37,438 bases of DNA from Alphaproteobacteria bacterium UBA6347 (GCA_002440235.1 DJRZ01000004.1:1-37438), one strand, 5' to 3'; positions 1 through 8,226 are shown, counted from the first letter of the stretch. Numbers and translations are program-made. Notes: generated by a model from the letters alone, not told the origin.

Positions 1-3000
1 CCGGCGGCAGTTCCGCTTCCTCTTCGACGGGGATTTCGGTTCGATCTTCGTTTTCTTCCGGCGCAGGCAGTTCCGCTTCTTCGGGCGGCGGTTCTTCCGC
101 CGGCGCGTCCTGCCGTTCCGTGTCGTAATAAACCGTTTCGCCCGCCAGCGTCACATAATAGCTTTTTCCCTCTTCGTCCATATAATAGGCGTTTCCGGCG
201 TCGTCGGAATAATAAAACCGCCCCGCCGCGTCGCGGTAGAACGGCGTCCCCGTTTCGTCCACATAATAATAGTAGCCGTCCTCGCTCCAATAACAGCGGT
301 TGCCGTCCGCGTCCAGATAATAAACCGTGCCGTCCGCGTCCGTGTACGGCGTGTCGTTGAAATAGGAAACGGGCTGTTCCGCGTTTTCGTCCGAAACGGA
401 ATCCGCCGCCGGTTCGGCGGGTTCGACGGGTTCGGGCGTTTCGACCGCGTCCGCCGGCGAAATTTCTTCCGCGTTTTCAACGATTTCAGCCTGTCCGGAC
501 GGTTTTTCCGGCGTTTCCGCCGCTTCGGCGTTTTGAGGATAATAGACGGGCTGTCCGTTTTCGTCGACGTAGTACGGATTGCCGTCCGCGTCGATGTAAT
601 ACGCCTGTCCGTTTTCATCGACGTAATACGGCGTTCCGCTTTCGTCGACATAGTACGCCGCGCCGTCCGCGTCCAGATAATACGGCGTGCCGTTCGCGTC
701 GATGTAATACGGCGTTCCCGATTCGTCCATATAATAAACGTTGCCGTTTTCGTCCGTGTACGCCTGCGGTTCTTCGCCAACCGCCGCCGTCGGATCGAAA
801 TAGACCGCCTGACCGTTTTCATCGACGATAAAAGCCTGACCGTTTTCGTCGACATAGTACGGATTGCCGTTTTCATCGACGTAATACGGCGTCCCGTTTT
901 CGTCGACGTAATACGCCTGACCGTTTTCGTCGACGTAGTACGGATTGCCGTTTTCGTCCAGATAGTACGGGTTTCCGTTTTCGTCGGTGTAATATTCCGC
1001 GTTGCCGACATAACCGTACAAGCCCTGATCCTGCTGAACCTGAACGGTTTGACCGCCATCGTACCCTTCGGCGTCCCGATAGTTGTACACGTCGTCCGCG
1101 GGCAGTTCGGCGGCGGCGACCTGTTCCTCGTCCCCGTTCGAATACCCGTAGCCCCAGTTGTCGTCGTAGTCGAACCCCGCCTCGTCGGACGCCTGTTGTG
1201 ACAGGGACAGCGCTTCGTCCAGATTGACCGTCCAGTCGGACAGGTCGATCTTCGGCTGTTCGCGCGGTTCCGCGGCGGGCGCGCCGCCGTCGGCGACCGG
1301 TTCGGCCGGCGGCTGTTCGGCGGGCGAAGCGGAAACATGACTTTGTTCGTCATAGCCCGACGTGTACGGCGTATCGTAATAGTCGTGAACGGGCGGCGAA
1401 ACGGGTTGAGGCTGGGAGAGCGGCTGTTCCGCGGCGTTTTGCGCGATTTGATTTTCGATCGCCTTGGTGTAAATGACTTCTTTTGTTTTGGTCTGCTGTT
1501 TTGCCAAAGCCTGCGCCAGCGCGCTCGACTGCGATTCGGCGACGACCCGCGCCTGTTCCGCCAAAACTTCCTGCTGGACGTGCGCCTGCGTTTCGGCGAC
1601 GACCCGCGCCTGCTCCGCCAGAGATTCCCGCTGAACTTTCGCCTGCGTTTCGGCGACGACCCGCGCCTGCTCCGCCAAAGACTCCCGCTGAACTTTCGCT
1701 TGCGTTTCGGCGACGACCCGCGCTTGCTCCGCCAAAGACTCCCGCTGAACTTTCGCTTGCGTTTCGGCGACGACCCGCGCCTGCTCCGCCAGCGCCTCGC
1801 GTTGAACCGCGCTTTGCGATTCCGCGACAGCCGCCGCGACAACGCGGGCTTGGGTCGCCAAAGCCTCCGCCTGAACATTGGCTTGGGATTCCGACATGGC
1901 TTGCGCCATGACGCGCGCCTGTTCCGCCAAAGTTTCCCGCTGGACTTTCGCCTGCGTTTCGGCGACGACGCGCGCTTGCTCCGCCAGCGCCTCGCGCTGA
2001 ACCGCGCTTTGCGATTCCGCCATCGCCGACGCGATCGCCTTGGCTTGGGCGGAGATGGTTTCGGACTGCGTCGCCTTTTGCGCGCGGATCATGGCTTGGG
2101 CGACGGCTTGCGCCTGCGACGTCAGCGTTTCCTCGCGCACCGCTTTTTGCGATTTGGACAGAGCTGCCGCGATTTCCTGCGTCTGTTTGGAAAACGCCTC
2201 CGCCATCAAAGTCGCCTGAAAACGTTGCGATTCCTCCTGCCGGTGAATCAGCTGCCCCATCGTTTCCGCCAGAACCGTGCTTTGCGTTCTGGCGACGACG
2301 TCCGCGATCAGGCGCGCCTGTTCTTCGGCGTTCATACCCCCGCCGGATGCGGCGGGCGCGGAAACGAAAGACGACGCGGCGGGCAAGCCGCCTTCCGCCA
2401 TCGCCTTTTTCTGCATTTCCAGAATTTCTTTTTGCGCCTGAACCTGCGCCTGCGCCATCGCTTTCGCCTGCGCGGCGATCGCGGCTTCGCTTTGAACGGC
2501 GGCGGCGGCGTTGTTGTTTTCGATCACGATCTGCGCGGGCTGAGCCGCGACCTGTCCGAATCCGCCGTTTTTTTGAATCGACGAAAACAACGCCGCCAAA
2601 GTTTCGTTCGAATGCTTTTGCGATTCGGCGATTGCCTTGGCGATCATGCTTCCCTGAACTTCCGCCGCGCTCTGCTGGGATTTGGAAAACGCCTCCGCCA
2701 TCGCGCGGGCGGTCATTTCCTGACTTTGCGAAAAGATCTTCGCCATCGTTTCCGATTGCGTTTTCGCCATGGTTTCAGCCGATTTCAGCTGAGCCTGAGT
2801 CAACGCCTCCACCAGCGATTCGATGCTTTTCGTCCCCAATTCGGACGATCCCGTTCCCTGCACGACGATGTTGCCGCCCTGAACGGGGACGCCCTGCACG
2901 GGAATCGTCTGAACGGGAACGGCGACGGGCTGTCCCTGCGCCGCCTGCAAATACTGCATGCGCAGTTTGTCCTGAACGCTGGAAATTTCCGTCGCGGAAT

Positions 3001-3541
3001 CGGACGACGCCAAAGTTTCCCGCGCGCGTTTCAGCGTTTCCGCCAATTCGGCGGCTTCCTGCCGGCGCGCCGGATCGTTGCGCGCTTCGGACAGCGTTTT
3101 CGCCAGCAGTTCCATGTTGCGGCGCGCGTCTTCCTGCGCCTGCTGCATGACCGCCAGCTGGCTCTGGTTCATTTTTTCCTGCGCCGACGCCAAAGCGTCC
3201 GCGATCGTTTTCGCCTTCGCCTTTTCTTCGCGGGAAACCAGTTCCTCGCCGTCGTCGTTTTCGGATTCGTAATCTTCGCCGTACTTTTGGCGTTCCAGAT
3301 ATTCCAGATAGTCGCGGACGTCCCGCCCCCCCGGAATGTCCGGCAGGGACGCGCGCGCGTCGTCGTCGATTTCCAACAACATGTCGTTGTAGCGCGTAAC
3401 CAAATCTTCGCGCAGAACATGCAGCTGACGATAGACGTTGATGAACCGTTGCGCCTTTACATACGGATCCTCTTCCCCGTCCGACGCCGCGCCGGGGAAT
3501 TTCGGCTTCCATTTTTTGGTATCCTTTTTCGGCGGGCTCAT
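1..3541 (-). CDS. Giant coiled-coil / Tyr-rich nonapeptide repeat protein (partial, C-terminus off window)
   Basis: The reading frame is open from the ATG at 3541 to the window edge (1180 codons, no stop). GGAGA lies just upstream of the ATG. I do not recognise a family. Residues 1-130 are charged, with no signal peptide or membrane segment. Residues about 130-660 are Ala/Gln/Glu-rich and should be mostly helical, interrupted by a short Val/Pro/Gln stretch near 205-225. Residues about 510-675 carry 19-residue repeats such as AETQAKVQRESLAEQARVV. A Pro/Ala/Glu linker follows. Residues about 849-1001 and 1064-1140 carry about 24 copies of a nine-residue motif, YYxDENGxP. The visible end is Pro/Glu-rich. 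The nonapeptide recalls eukaryotic OCRE aromatic repeats and Gram-positive wall-binding repeats, but it lacks the Trp of the latter. An XRE regulator gene lies just upstream on the same strand. Open frames on the opposite strand and in other frames here are shadows of this repetitive sequence. Confidence 0.85.
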   Translation of the reverse strand, partial: MSPPKKDTKKWKPKFPGAASDGEEDPYVKAQRFINVYRQLHVLREDLVTRYNDMLLEIDDDARASLPDIPGGRDVRDYLEYLERQKYGEDYESENDDGEELVSREEKAKAKTIADALASAQEKMNQSQLAVMQQAQEDARRNMELLAKTLSEARNDPARRQEAAELAETLKRARETLASSDSATEISSVQDKLRMQYLQAAQGQPVAVPVQTIPVQGVPVQGGNIVVQGTGSSELGTKSIESLVEALTQAQLKSAETMAKTQSETMAKIFSQSQEMTARAMAEAFSKSQQSAAEVQGSMIAKAIAESQKHSNETLAALFSSIQKNGGFGQVAAQPAQIVIENNNAAAAVQSEAAIAAQAKAMAQAQVQAQKEILEMQKKAMAEGGLPAASSFVSAPAASGGGMNAEEQARLIADVVARTQSTVLAETMGQLIHRQEESQRFQATLMAEAFSKQTQEIAAALSKSQKAVREETLTSQAQAVAQAMIRAQKATQSETISAQAKAIASAMAESQSAVQREALAEQARVVAETQAKVQRETLAEQARVMAQAMSESQANVQAEALATQARVVAAAVAESQSAVQREALAEQARVVAETQAKVQRESLAEQARVVAETQAKVQRESLAEQARVVAETQAKVQRESLAEQARVVAETQAHVQQEVLAEQARVVAESQSSALAQALAKQQTKTKEVIYTKAIENQIAQNAAEQPLSQPQPVSPPVHDYYDTPYTSGYDEQSHVSASPAEQPPAEPVADGGAPAAEPREQPKIDLSDWTVNLDEALSLSQQASDEAGFDYDDNWGYGYSNGDEEQVAAAELPADDVYNYRDAEGYDGGQTVQVQQDQGLYGYVGNAEYYTDENGNPYYLDENGNPYYVDENGQAYYVDENGTPYYVDENGNPYYVDENGQAFIVDENGQAVYFDPTAAVGEEPQAYTDENGNVYYMDESGTPYYIDANGTPYYLDADGAAYYVDESGTPYYVDENGQAYYIDADGNPYYVDENGQPVYYPQNAEAAETPEKPSGQAEIVENAEEISPADAVETPEPVEPAEPAADSVSDENAEQPVSYFNDTPYTDADGTVYYLDADGNRCYWSEDGYYYYVDETGTPFYRDAAGRFYYSDDAGNAYYMDEEGKSYYVTLAGETVYYDTERQDAPAEEPPPEEAELPAPEENEDRTEIPVEEEAELPP
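124..351 (-). repeat. Diverged 27-bp coding repeats (third Tyr-repeat block)
   Basis: About nine more nonapeptide units, more diverged than those at 541-996, for example YYLDADGNR, YYVDETGTP and YYMDEEGKS. They follow a linker of about 60 residues rich in Glu, Pro and Ala. Confidence 0.75.
541..996 (-). repeat. 27-bp tandem coding repeats (YYxDENGxP blocks 1 and 2)
   Basis: About 16 units of 27 bp encode the nonapeptide YY-(V/L/I/T/M)-D-(E/A)-(N/D/S)-G-(N/Q/T)-(P/A). Two blocks are separated near 770-800 by a degenerate unit and a short Thr/Ala/Glu linker. Tyr pairs, Asp4 and Gly7 are the most constant positions. Confidence 0.85.
1519..2020 (-). repeat. 57-bp tandem coding repeats (19-residue helical unit)
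   Basis: Near-identical 57-bp units encode the 19-residue helical repeat of the giant protein. The cleanest run is about 1545-1800, where neighbouring copies differ by only a few bases. Two longer units of about 23 residues are interspersed towards 1800-1930. The high DNA identity suggests recent unequal exchange or gene conversion. Confidence 0.85.
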
Positions 3542-3607
3542 CTTTTCTCCACAACCACGGCGTTGTCCGGCGTCCGCGCGGGCGGGCACGGTCGAACCGA
3601 TACTACA

Positions 3608-3642
3608 ACGCCGCAGATTAACATATATTTAATCCGCGGCGT
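3608..3642. promoter_or_regulatory. 14-bp inverted repeat between XRE gene and giant repeat gene
   Basis: ACGCCGCAGATTAA (3608-3621) is mirrored by TTAATCCGCGGCGT (3629-3642) around an AT-rich 7-base loop, with one G-T pair. No T-tract follows on either strand, so a simple terminator is unlikely. It sits downstream of the XRE stop and 67 bases upstream of the giant gene's ATG. It may be an operator or an attenuating hairpin. Confidence 0.55.
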
Positions 3643-3662
3643 CTTATCTGTCCGTCAAACCG

Positions 3663-4655
3663 TCAGGGCAGCTGGATCTGCACGACGCGGTGCAGAGCCG
3701 CCGCCTTGTCTTCGGGGATTTCGATTTTTTCCTCGGGGTTCCACAAAACGCCGAACATTTTGCCGTCGATGTCTTCGCGCACGCTGATCAGGCGCGCTTC
3801 GCTTTCGCCGGTGTACATCACCGCGATGTCGCCCAATCCGACCATTTTCGTCGGATCGACGATCAGCACGGACCGCGCGGGCAACAGGTTGCCCAGCCGT
3901 CTGGTGCACAGCGAAACCGCGTAAGCCGACATCGGATTGACCGCCCCCGTCTGACACGACACCGTCCCCAGCGGCGCCTGACGGTCGATGACGATCGTTC
4001 CGTTTTCGCCGGGCTGACCGTAAATCTGCAGCACCGTTTCGGCGCGGTCGCGTCCGCCCGCCGTTTTCGCGACGGGCAGTTCGGGATAGCCGGATTTGAC
4101 GCCGGCGACCGTGCGGTAGCGGGCGTCCGTGCGCTGAATGAACTCTTCCAGCGCGCCCGCCTTGTCCAAATCGTAAATCTGTTTTTGCAGTTCGTCGTTC
4201 GTGTATCCCAGCGCGCGGGCGATGCGGGAAATTTCGTCTTCGGACACCTCGCGCTGTCCCATTTCGATGCGGTGGTACACGGACAAAGTCAACTCCGAAC
4301 CGTCCGCGACGTCCGCCAGCGTCAGGTTTTTCTGCCCGCGGATATAGCGCAGACCCGCGCCCAGCATTTTCAGTCCGCAGCGTTCGTTGACGCGGTTGCG
4401 GCGTTCCTGTTCGCGCCGCCACGCCTGAACGACGTCGGGTTGCGAACTGGCTTCGTTGACAAAGATTTCCTGCAACGGGCAATCCAAAAATTCGGCGATG
4501 CGCACCAGCTGTTCCTGATCGATGCGCCTGTACCCTTTTTCGATTTTGCTGACGGCGGACAGGCTGACGCCCAGAAAATCGGCGAGTTCCTGCATGGAAC
4601 GCCCGCGGACGCGGCGGTACATGCGAATTTGGTTCGGAAAGATGATCTCTTCCAT
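3663..4655 (-). CDS. XRE-family regulator with two HTH domains and an S24/LexA-like C-terminal half
   Basis: A 330-residue protein. The ATG at 4655 is preferred over an upstream in-frame start because it has AAGGAT upstream and lies 43 bases after the expected transcription start of a good promoter at 4705-4733. Residues about 9-63 form a Cro/cI-type helix-turn-helix (MQELADFLGVSLSAVSKIEK). Residues about 101-155 form a second one (TLADVADGSELTLSVYHRIE). Residues about 190-330 resemble the beta-rich S24/LexA fold (LLPARSVLIVDPTKMVGLGD), but I cannot identify a Ser-Lys self-cleavage pair. It probably binds DNA and senses a signal through the C-terminal half. It is followed on the same strand by the giant repeat gene, a possible target. 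Confidence 0.85.
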   Translation of the reverse strand: MEEIIFPNQIRMYRRVRGRSMQELADFLGVSLSAVSKIEKGYRRIDQEQLVRIAEFLDCPLQEIFVNEASSQPDVVQAWRREQERRNRVNERCGLKMLGAGLRYIRGQKNLTLADVADGSELTLSVYHRIEMGQREVSEDEISRIARALGYTNDELQKQIYDLDKAGALEEFIQRTDARYRTVAGVKSGYPELPVAKTAGGRDRAETVLQIYGQPGENGTIVIDRQAPLGTVSCQTGAVNPMSAYAVSLCTRRLGNLLPARSVLIVDPTKMVGLGDIAVMYTGESEARLISVREDIDGKMFGVLWNPEEKIEIPEDKAAALHRVVQIQLP

Positions 4656-4704
4656 TCTGCGAATATCCTTATACAACGGCGGCGAAAAACGGCGCGCCCT
4701 TTTC

Positions 4705-4733
4705 TTTATAACGTGTTTTAAATCAAAAAACAA
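4705..4733 (-). promoter_or_regulatory. Promoter of the XRE regulator gene
   Basis: On the minus strand, a -35 TTGTTT (4728-4733) and a -10 TATAAA (4705-4710) are separated by 17 bp. The expected start near 4698 gives a leader of about 43 nt. Confidence 0.6.
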
Positions 4734-4782
4734 GAGTCCGCTTTTATTCCGCGACGCCCCGCGGGCGGTCGGAAAGCGGCGC

Positions 4783-4815
4783 AAAAAAAACAAGCCCCTG
4801 CGATTCCAAGGGCTT
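4783..4815 (-). terminator. Terminator after tRNA-Gln
   Basis: On the minus strand, AAGCCC pairs with GGGCTT around a loop of about 12 bases and is followed by an eight-T run (plus-strand A at 4783-4790). It starts directly after the tRNA CCA end. Confidence 0.6.
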
Positions 4816-4820
4816 CGAAC

Positions 4821-4895
4821 TGGCTGGGGCGGCTGGACTCGAACCAGCGAATGACGGAGTCAAAGTCCGTTGCCTTACCGCTTGGCTACGCCCCA
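4821..4895 (-). tRNA. tRNA-Gln (anticodon TTG)
   Basis: A 75-nt cloverleaf. Acceptor TGGGGCG pairs with CGCCCCA, the anticodon loop CTTTGAC gives TTG, the T-arm contains TTCGAGT, and CCA is encoded. A good promoter lies at 4913-4941 and a terminator directly follows. Confidence 0.95.
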
Positions 4896-4912
4896 ACAAC
4901 GCGGATAGCAAC

Positions 4913-4941
4913 AGATAATCTTTTTTCACCCCTTTCGTCAA
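4913..4941 (-). promoter_or_regulatory. Promoter of tRNA-Gln
   Basis: On the minus strand, -35 TTGACG (4936-4941), a 17-bp spacer and -10 TTATCT (4913-4918), placed about 18 bases before the tRNA 5' end. Confidence 0.65.
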
Positions 4942-4965
4942 GAGATTTATTCGTTTTTCAAGTTT

Positions 4966-4995
4966 TTGATTGTTTTTTTATCAAAATCGTTTATT
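4966..4995 (+). promoter_or_regulatory. Candidate promoter of tRNA-Arg(CCG)
   Basis: TTGATT (4966-4971) and TTTATT (4990-4995) are spaced 18 bp apart, about 15 bases before the tRNA. The region also holds an AT-rich inverted repeat (TTTTGAT...ATCAAAA). Confidence 0.4.
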
Positions 4996-5009
4996 GTGTG
5001 CCTTGTGAC

Positions 5010-5086
5010 GCGCCCGTAGCTCAGCTGGATAGAGTATCGGCCTCCGAAGCCGAGGGTCGTGGGTTCGAATCCCGCCGGGCGCACCA
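5010..5086 (+). tRNA. tRNA-Arg (anticodon CCG)
   Basis: A 77-nt cloverleaf. Acceptor GCGCCCG pairs with CGGGCGC, anticodon loop CTCCGAA gives CCG, T-loop TTCGAAT, discriminator A and encoded CCA. Reads the Arg codon CGG. Confidence 0.95.
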
Positions 5087-5230
5087 TTTCGATTTTTCGC
5101 TTTCGGGCGATTCGCCTTTTCCGAAACGGCGGCGGCTTCGGTTTGCGCGCGGAAAACGGCGGACAAAGAAACCGGAACGTCCCGTTTGGCGGGAATTTTC
5201 GGTCTTTTCCCCCGGAAACGGATATTTAAC

Positions 5231-5259
5231 TTGACGAAACGGGCGTTTGACGGTAAAAG
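5231..5259 (+). promoter_or_regulatory. Candidate promoter of rpmB
   Basis: TTGACG (5231-5236), 17-bp spacer, TAAAAG (5254-5259). The expected start near 5266 gives a leader of about 29 nt containing AAGGA. Confidence 0.5.
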
Positions 5260-5294
5260 GAAACCCTGTTTTTTCGTTTGAAGGAATTTGTGTT

Positions 5295-5594
5295 ATGGCA
5301 AAACGTTGCATCATTACCGGAAAAGGCGTACAGACCGGAAACAATGTTTCTCACGCTAACAACAAAACCCGCCGTCGGTTCATGCCGAACCTGCAGGCTG
5401 TTTCGTTGCTGAGCGAAACATTGGGCACCACGGTCACGTTGCGTGTTTCTTCGCGTGGTCTGCGGACGATCGAACACAACGGCGGATTGGACGCGTTTTT
5501 GCTGTCCACGTCGAACGGCAAGCTGTCCTGCGACGCGAAGCGTTTGAAAAAACGCATTCAGGGCGCCGCGGAAAAGAACGCCGCCAAAGCTTAA
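5295..5594 (+). CDS. rpmB: 50S ribosomal protein L28
   Basis: A 99-residue basic protein of the large ribosomal subunit. The start at 5295 is chosen over an upstream in-frame codon because AAGGA ends 9 bases before it and because the family begins with M-x-R/K-R-C. Visible family signatures are the N-terminal [20 protein letters not shown] and a middle segment ending in [15 protein letters not shown]. The length matches alphaproteobacterial L28, which carries a C-terminal helix (here Lys/Ala-rich). It is a single-gene unit with its own candidate promoter and a strong terminator. Confidence 0.97.
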   Translation: MAKRCIITGKGVQTGNNVSHANNKTRRRFMPNLQAVSLLSETLGTTVTLRVSSRGLRTIEHNGGLDAFLLSTSNGKLSCDAKRLKKRIQGAAEKNAAKA

Positions 5595-5613
5595 TCGTTC
5601 CGATAAAGAAAAA

Positions 5614-5642
5614 GCCCCGCCGTTTTAACGCGGGGTTTTTTT
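5614..5642 (+). terminator. Terminator after rpmB
   Basis: CCCCGC (5615-5620) pairs with GCGGGG (5630-5635) and is followed by seven T residues (5636-5642). Confidence 0.85.
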
Positions 5643-5825
5643 GCGCCTTTTTCCGTCCCGCCGCGCGCCGATCGTTTCCAACCGGAAAACGGCATCGCTT
5701 GAAAAGCCGAACGTTTTTCGAATCACCCCGCGTTTTCGGCGCGATCCTTGTTTCCGAAAAAGTTAAAACCAAGCCGCGTTTCGGTTAAAACCAACCCGCG
5801 CGCGACACAACGTCCGCGGCACGCG

Positions 5826-5857
5826 AAAGCGGCGGAGAGCATTCCCTCCGCCGCTTT
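5826..5857. terminator. 11-bp GC-rich hairpin downstream of the metallopeptidase gene
   Basis: AAAGCGGCGGA (5826-5836) pairs perfectly with TCCGCCGCTTT (5847-5857). It lies 17 bases beyond the stop of the minus-strand gene and probably ends its transcript or protects its 3' end. No long T-tract follows, so intrinsic termination is uncertain. Confidence 0.45.
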
Positions 5858-5874
5858 GCGTTAAACAGCCGCGA

Positions 5875-8226
5875 TCAGCCTCTTTGTTTTCTGCTGCTCA
5901 GCATGACTTCGAACGCCGATTTTTTCGTTTCAGCCGAGAAGTTTTTCAAATTCAGCGGCGAAGCGCGTTCCGCCGTTTTCAGCGATTCGGCGTATTTTTT
6001 CATCGTGTCGAACGTGCGCGCGTCTTTTTTGCGCATCACGGTCGCCGTCTGCGGGTTGCCCGTGAACGTTTCGACCAGATATTTGTGCGTTTCGGCGACT
6101 TCGTTGAACAACGTGGCGGCGACGTTTTTGTCCATGCTGCCCGCGTTCATCTGATACTGAGCCAAAGCCGCGGTCGGTTTCTGTTTGGCTTTTTGGTCGA
6201 CCAACGTCGCCAGAACGGGATCCGCGCTGACTTTCGCCCACGTTTCCTTGTCGGAACGGATCGCGAAAGCGGCGATTTGCGTTTCTTTTTCCGCGATCAG
6301 CGCTTTTTTGAAATCCTTGCGTTCGGCGCGCATGGAATCGATCGTCTGATCCATCGTCATTTTTTCGGGTTCGCGCTGATAGGCTTTCAGCAACGCGCCG
6401 GACAAAGCCGTGGCGGAACGCAGTTCGTTTTTGATGAAGTGGACGATCGCGGCGTCGCCCGAAACTTCGGTCGTCGACTTGATGTCGTCCAGCTGTTTTT
6501 TGACGACGCGGTTCGCGGTCAGCATGGCTTCGACGTTCGGCGCCTGTTCAATGACGGCGTCGACGACCTTCAGCTTGTCGGCGGCGAATTTGTCGTTGCG
6601 TCCATTCTTTTTGCCTTCGACGCGCAAAGTTTCCTTTTCGGCGCCCAGAACGGCGTGCATGTCGGCGCGGGTTTCGGCGTTGTCCAGCTTGTCCAGCAAA
6701 TCCGCCTGATACTGCGCGACGCTCAGCATGCGTTTGTTCGCCGCGCGCTTTTCAGCCGCCTGTTCGCGTTTCAGCTTTTTCAGCAGTTCGGGCGAGAAGT
6801 TCTGTTCCGGCGCGGGCAAGCCCAAATTCGCGTTCAGCTGGGCGGCTTCCATATAGCCGTTCAGTTCGCGCTGCAATTCGTATTCCTGTTCCAGCACCTT
6901 GTTGTCGATCGGCATATGGTCGCGGGACACCTGCACGCGTTTCATCATCTGTTCGTATTTCGGGTGTTTTTCACCGGTCGCCAGAGCGATCGACATTTCA
7001 GCCATCTGCTGACGCGTCAAACCGTAGGTTTCGGACATGACCTGCGCCTGTTTGATGACTTCCAGATCCGTCATTTTCTGCAACGATCCGTCCGCCAGAT
7101 GTTCCTTGGCGTATTTGACCGTGGCGTCGATGACGTCCGTGGTGTGGTATGCCAGCGGCGATCCCAGCTGTTTGATCGTGTTGGCGACGTTTTTGTCCGC
7201 CATCAGCTGTTTGAATTTGTTTTCGTATTCGGGATCGTCCGGGTTTTGCGCATGGGATTTCGCTTCGGCTTCGCGGATTTTTTTCACGAATTCCGTGTCG
7301 TATTTCGTGTCGTCCATGCGACGGTCAACGCACATGCGCAGATATTCGATGCGGCAGTCGCCCCAGATTTCGGCGCATTTCGTGTTGCCGAAATCGCGCG
7401 CCAGCTGCAGAACGGCGTGCGCGTCGGCGATGCATTCCGTGCGGTGGCGGCACATCACGTTGTCCAGTTCCGTTTCGGCGATCTTTTCAACCGAATTGTA
7501 GGCGGACGCGTAGTTGTGGTCGGTCGCGTGCCCCAGTTCGTGATACAGAACCAGACGGCGGAATTCGTCGAAAGAAACGCCTTGTTTCTTGCGGCGTTCC
7601 TCGGCGCCCAGAACCATGTCCAGCACGTTCGCGTTCATCGCGTCGGGGTTGTCGCCGACGACCAGATTGACGTTGCCCAGACCCGCCAGATTTTCCGTGG
7701 TCGGAGCGATCGCCGCGCGCATCGAAAACGGATTGCGGTCGGTGATGCCGGCTTCGGAAACGGATTTCAGAATCTCTTCCTGCGTCAGGAAGGTCTTGCC
7801 CTTGCCCGCGGCGGCTTTCTGCAACTTGTCTTCGACGTACATGTACAGGGATTTGCCCAGCGAACGGTCGTCCGCGGTGTCCAGCAGATAGCGTCCCTGA
7901 ACCGCGTCGGGGTCGATGATGAACAGCGTCACGCCCGGCATGACCGTGCGGAAACGTTTTTCCATGCTTTCAAAGAATTGGTGGGCTTCGGTGTCCAGCG
8001 CGGGGGATTTTTTCAATTCCGCGGGGGTTTTGACCGTCAGCGTGTCCGCCGCGTCGCCCATGGAAATAACGGAAGTCTTCCCCTGCGGCAGCAAATGAAA
8101 GAACGGACGATCCTGCAAATGGTCGGGACGATCCAGTCCGCTTTCGAAAACCGTGATTTTGCCGGCGTTCATAAAGGCGTCCAGCAACGGGGTGTTGGTT
8201 TGATTTTCCATATTATTTTCAGTCAT
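5875..8226 (-). CDS. Large HExxH metallopeptidase-like protein with basic C-terminal tail
   Basis: A 783-residue protein. The ATG at 8226 is chosen over one at 8259 because TAGGAA lies six bases upstream. Residues 229-233 (YHELGHATDH context) give the zincin HExxH motif, and ECIADAH at 264-270 offers Glu264 as a third zinc ligand, as in gluzincins. No signal peptide or membrane segment is visible. The C-terminal half (about 480-780) is charged and should be helical. The last residues, LSSRKQRG, closely resemble the C-termini of the two HNH nucleases at 31493-33256. I cannot assign a peptidase family; the HELGHATD motif is reminiscent of lethal-factor-type and M78-type enzymes. Secretion by a T4SS is inference. 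A 16-bp palindrome lies just upstream. Confidence 0.85.
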   Translation of the reverse strand: MTENNMENQTNTPLLDAFMNAGKITVFESGLDRPDHLQDRPFFHLLPQGKTSVISMGDAADTLTVKTPAELKKSPALDTEAHQFFESMEKRFRTVMPGVTLFIIDPDAVQGRYLLDTADDRSLGKSLYMYVEDKLQKAAAGKGKTFLTQEEILKSVSEAGITDRNPFSMRAAIAPTTENLAGLGNVNLVVGDNPDAMNANVLDMVLGAEERRKKQGVSFDEFRRLVLYHELGHATDHNYASAYNSVEKIAETELDNVMCRHRTECIADAHAVLQLARDFGNTKCAEIWGDCRIEYLRMCVDRRMDDTKYDTEFVKKIREAEAKSHAQNPDDPEYENKFKQLMADKNVANTIKQLGSPLAYHTTDVIDATVKYAKEHLADGSLQKMTDLEVIKQAQVMSETYGLTRQQMAEMSIALATGEKHPKYEQMMKRVQVSRDHMPIDNKVLEQEYELQRELNGYMEAAQLNANLGLPAPEQNFSPELLKKLKREQAAEKRAANKRMLSVAQYQADLLDKLDNAETRADMHAVLGAEKETLRVEGKKNGRNDKFAADKLKVVDAVIEQAPNVEAMLTANRVVKKQLDDIKSTTEVSGDAAIVHFIKNELRSATALSGALLKAYQREPEKMTMDQTIDSMRAERKDFKKALIAEKETQIAAFAIRSDKETWAKVSADPVLATLVDQKAKQKPTAALAQYQMNAGSMDKNVAATLFNEVAETHKYLVETFTGNPQTATVMRKKDARTFDTMKKYAESLKTAERASPLNLKNFSAETKKSAFEVMLSSRKQRG

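Noticed and set aside
541..996. Short regularly spaced repeats resembling a CRISPR array
   Set aside because: The 27-bp units are contiguous, have no unique spacers and keep an open coding frame for YYxDENGxP.
1337..3787. Long plus-strand open frame (816 codons) opposite the giant gene
   Set aside because: Its translation is low-complexity Arg/Leu/Phe-rich, and the minus-strand frame has a proper start, ribosome-binding site and domain structure. It is a shadow of GC-rich repetitive coding DNA.
5762..5800. Direct repeat of 17 bases (GTTAAAACCAA[G/C]CCGCG) spaced 22 bp
   Set aside because: Only two copies in a short intergenic region, with no associated gene or element; probably a local duplication.
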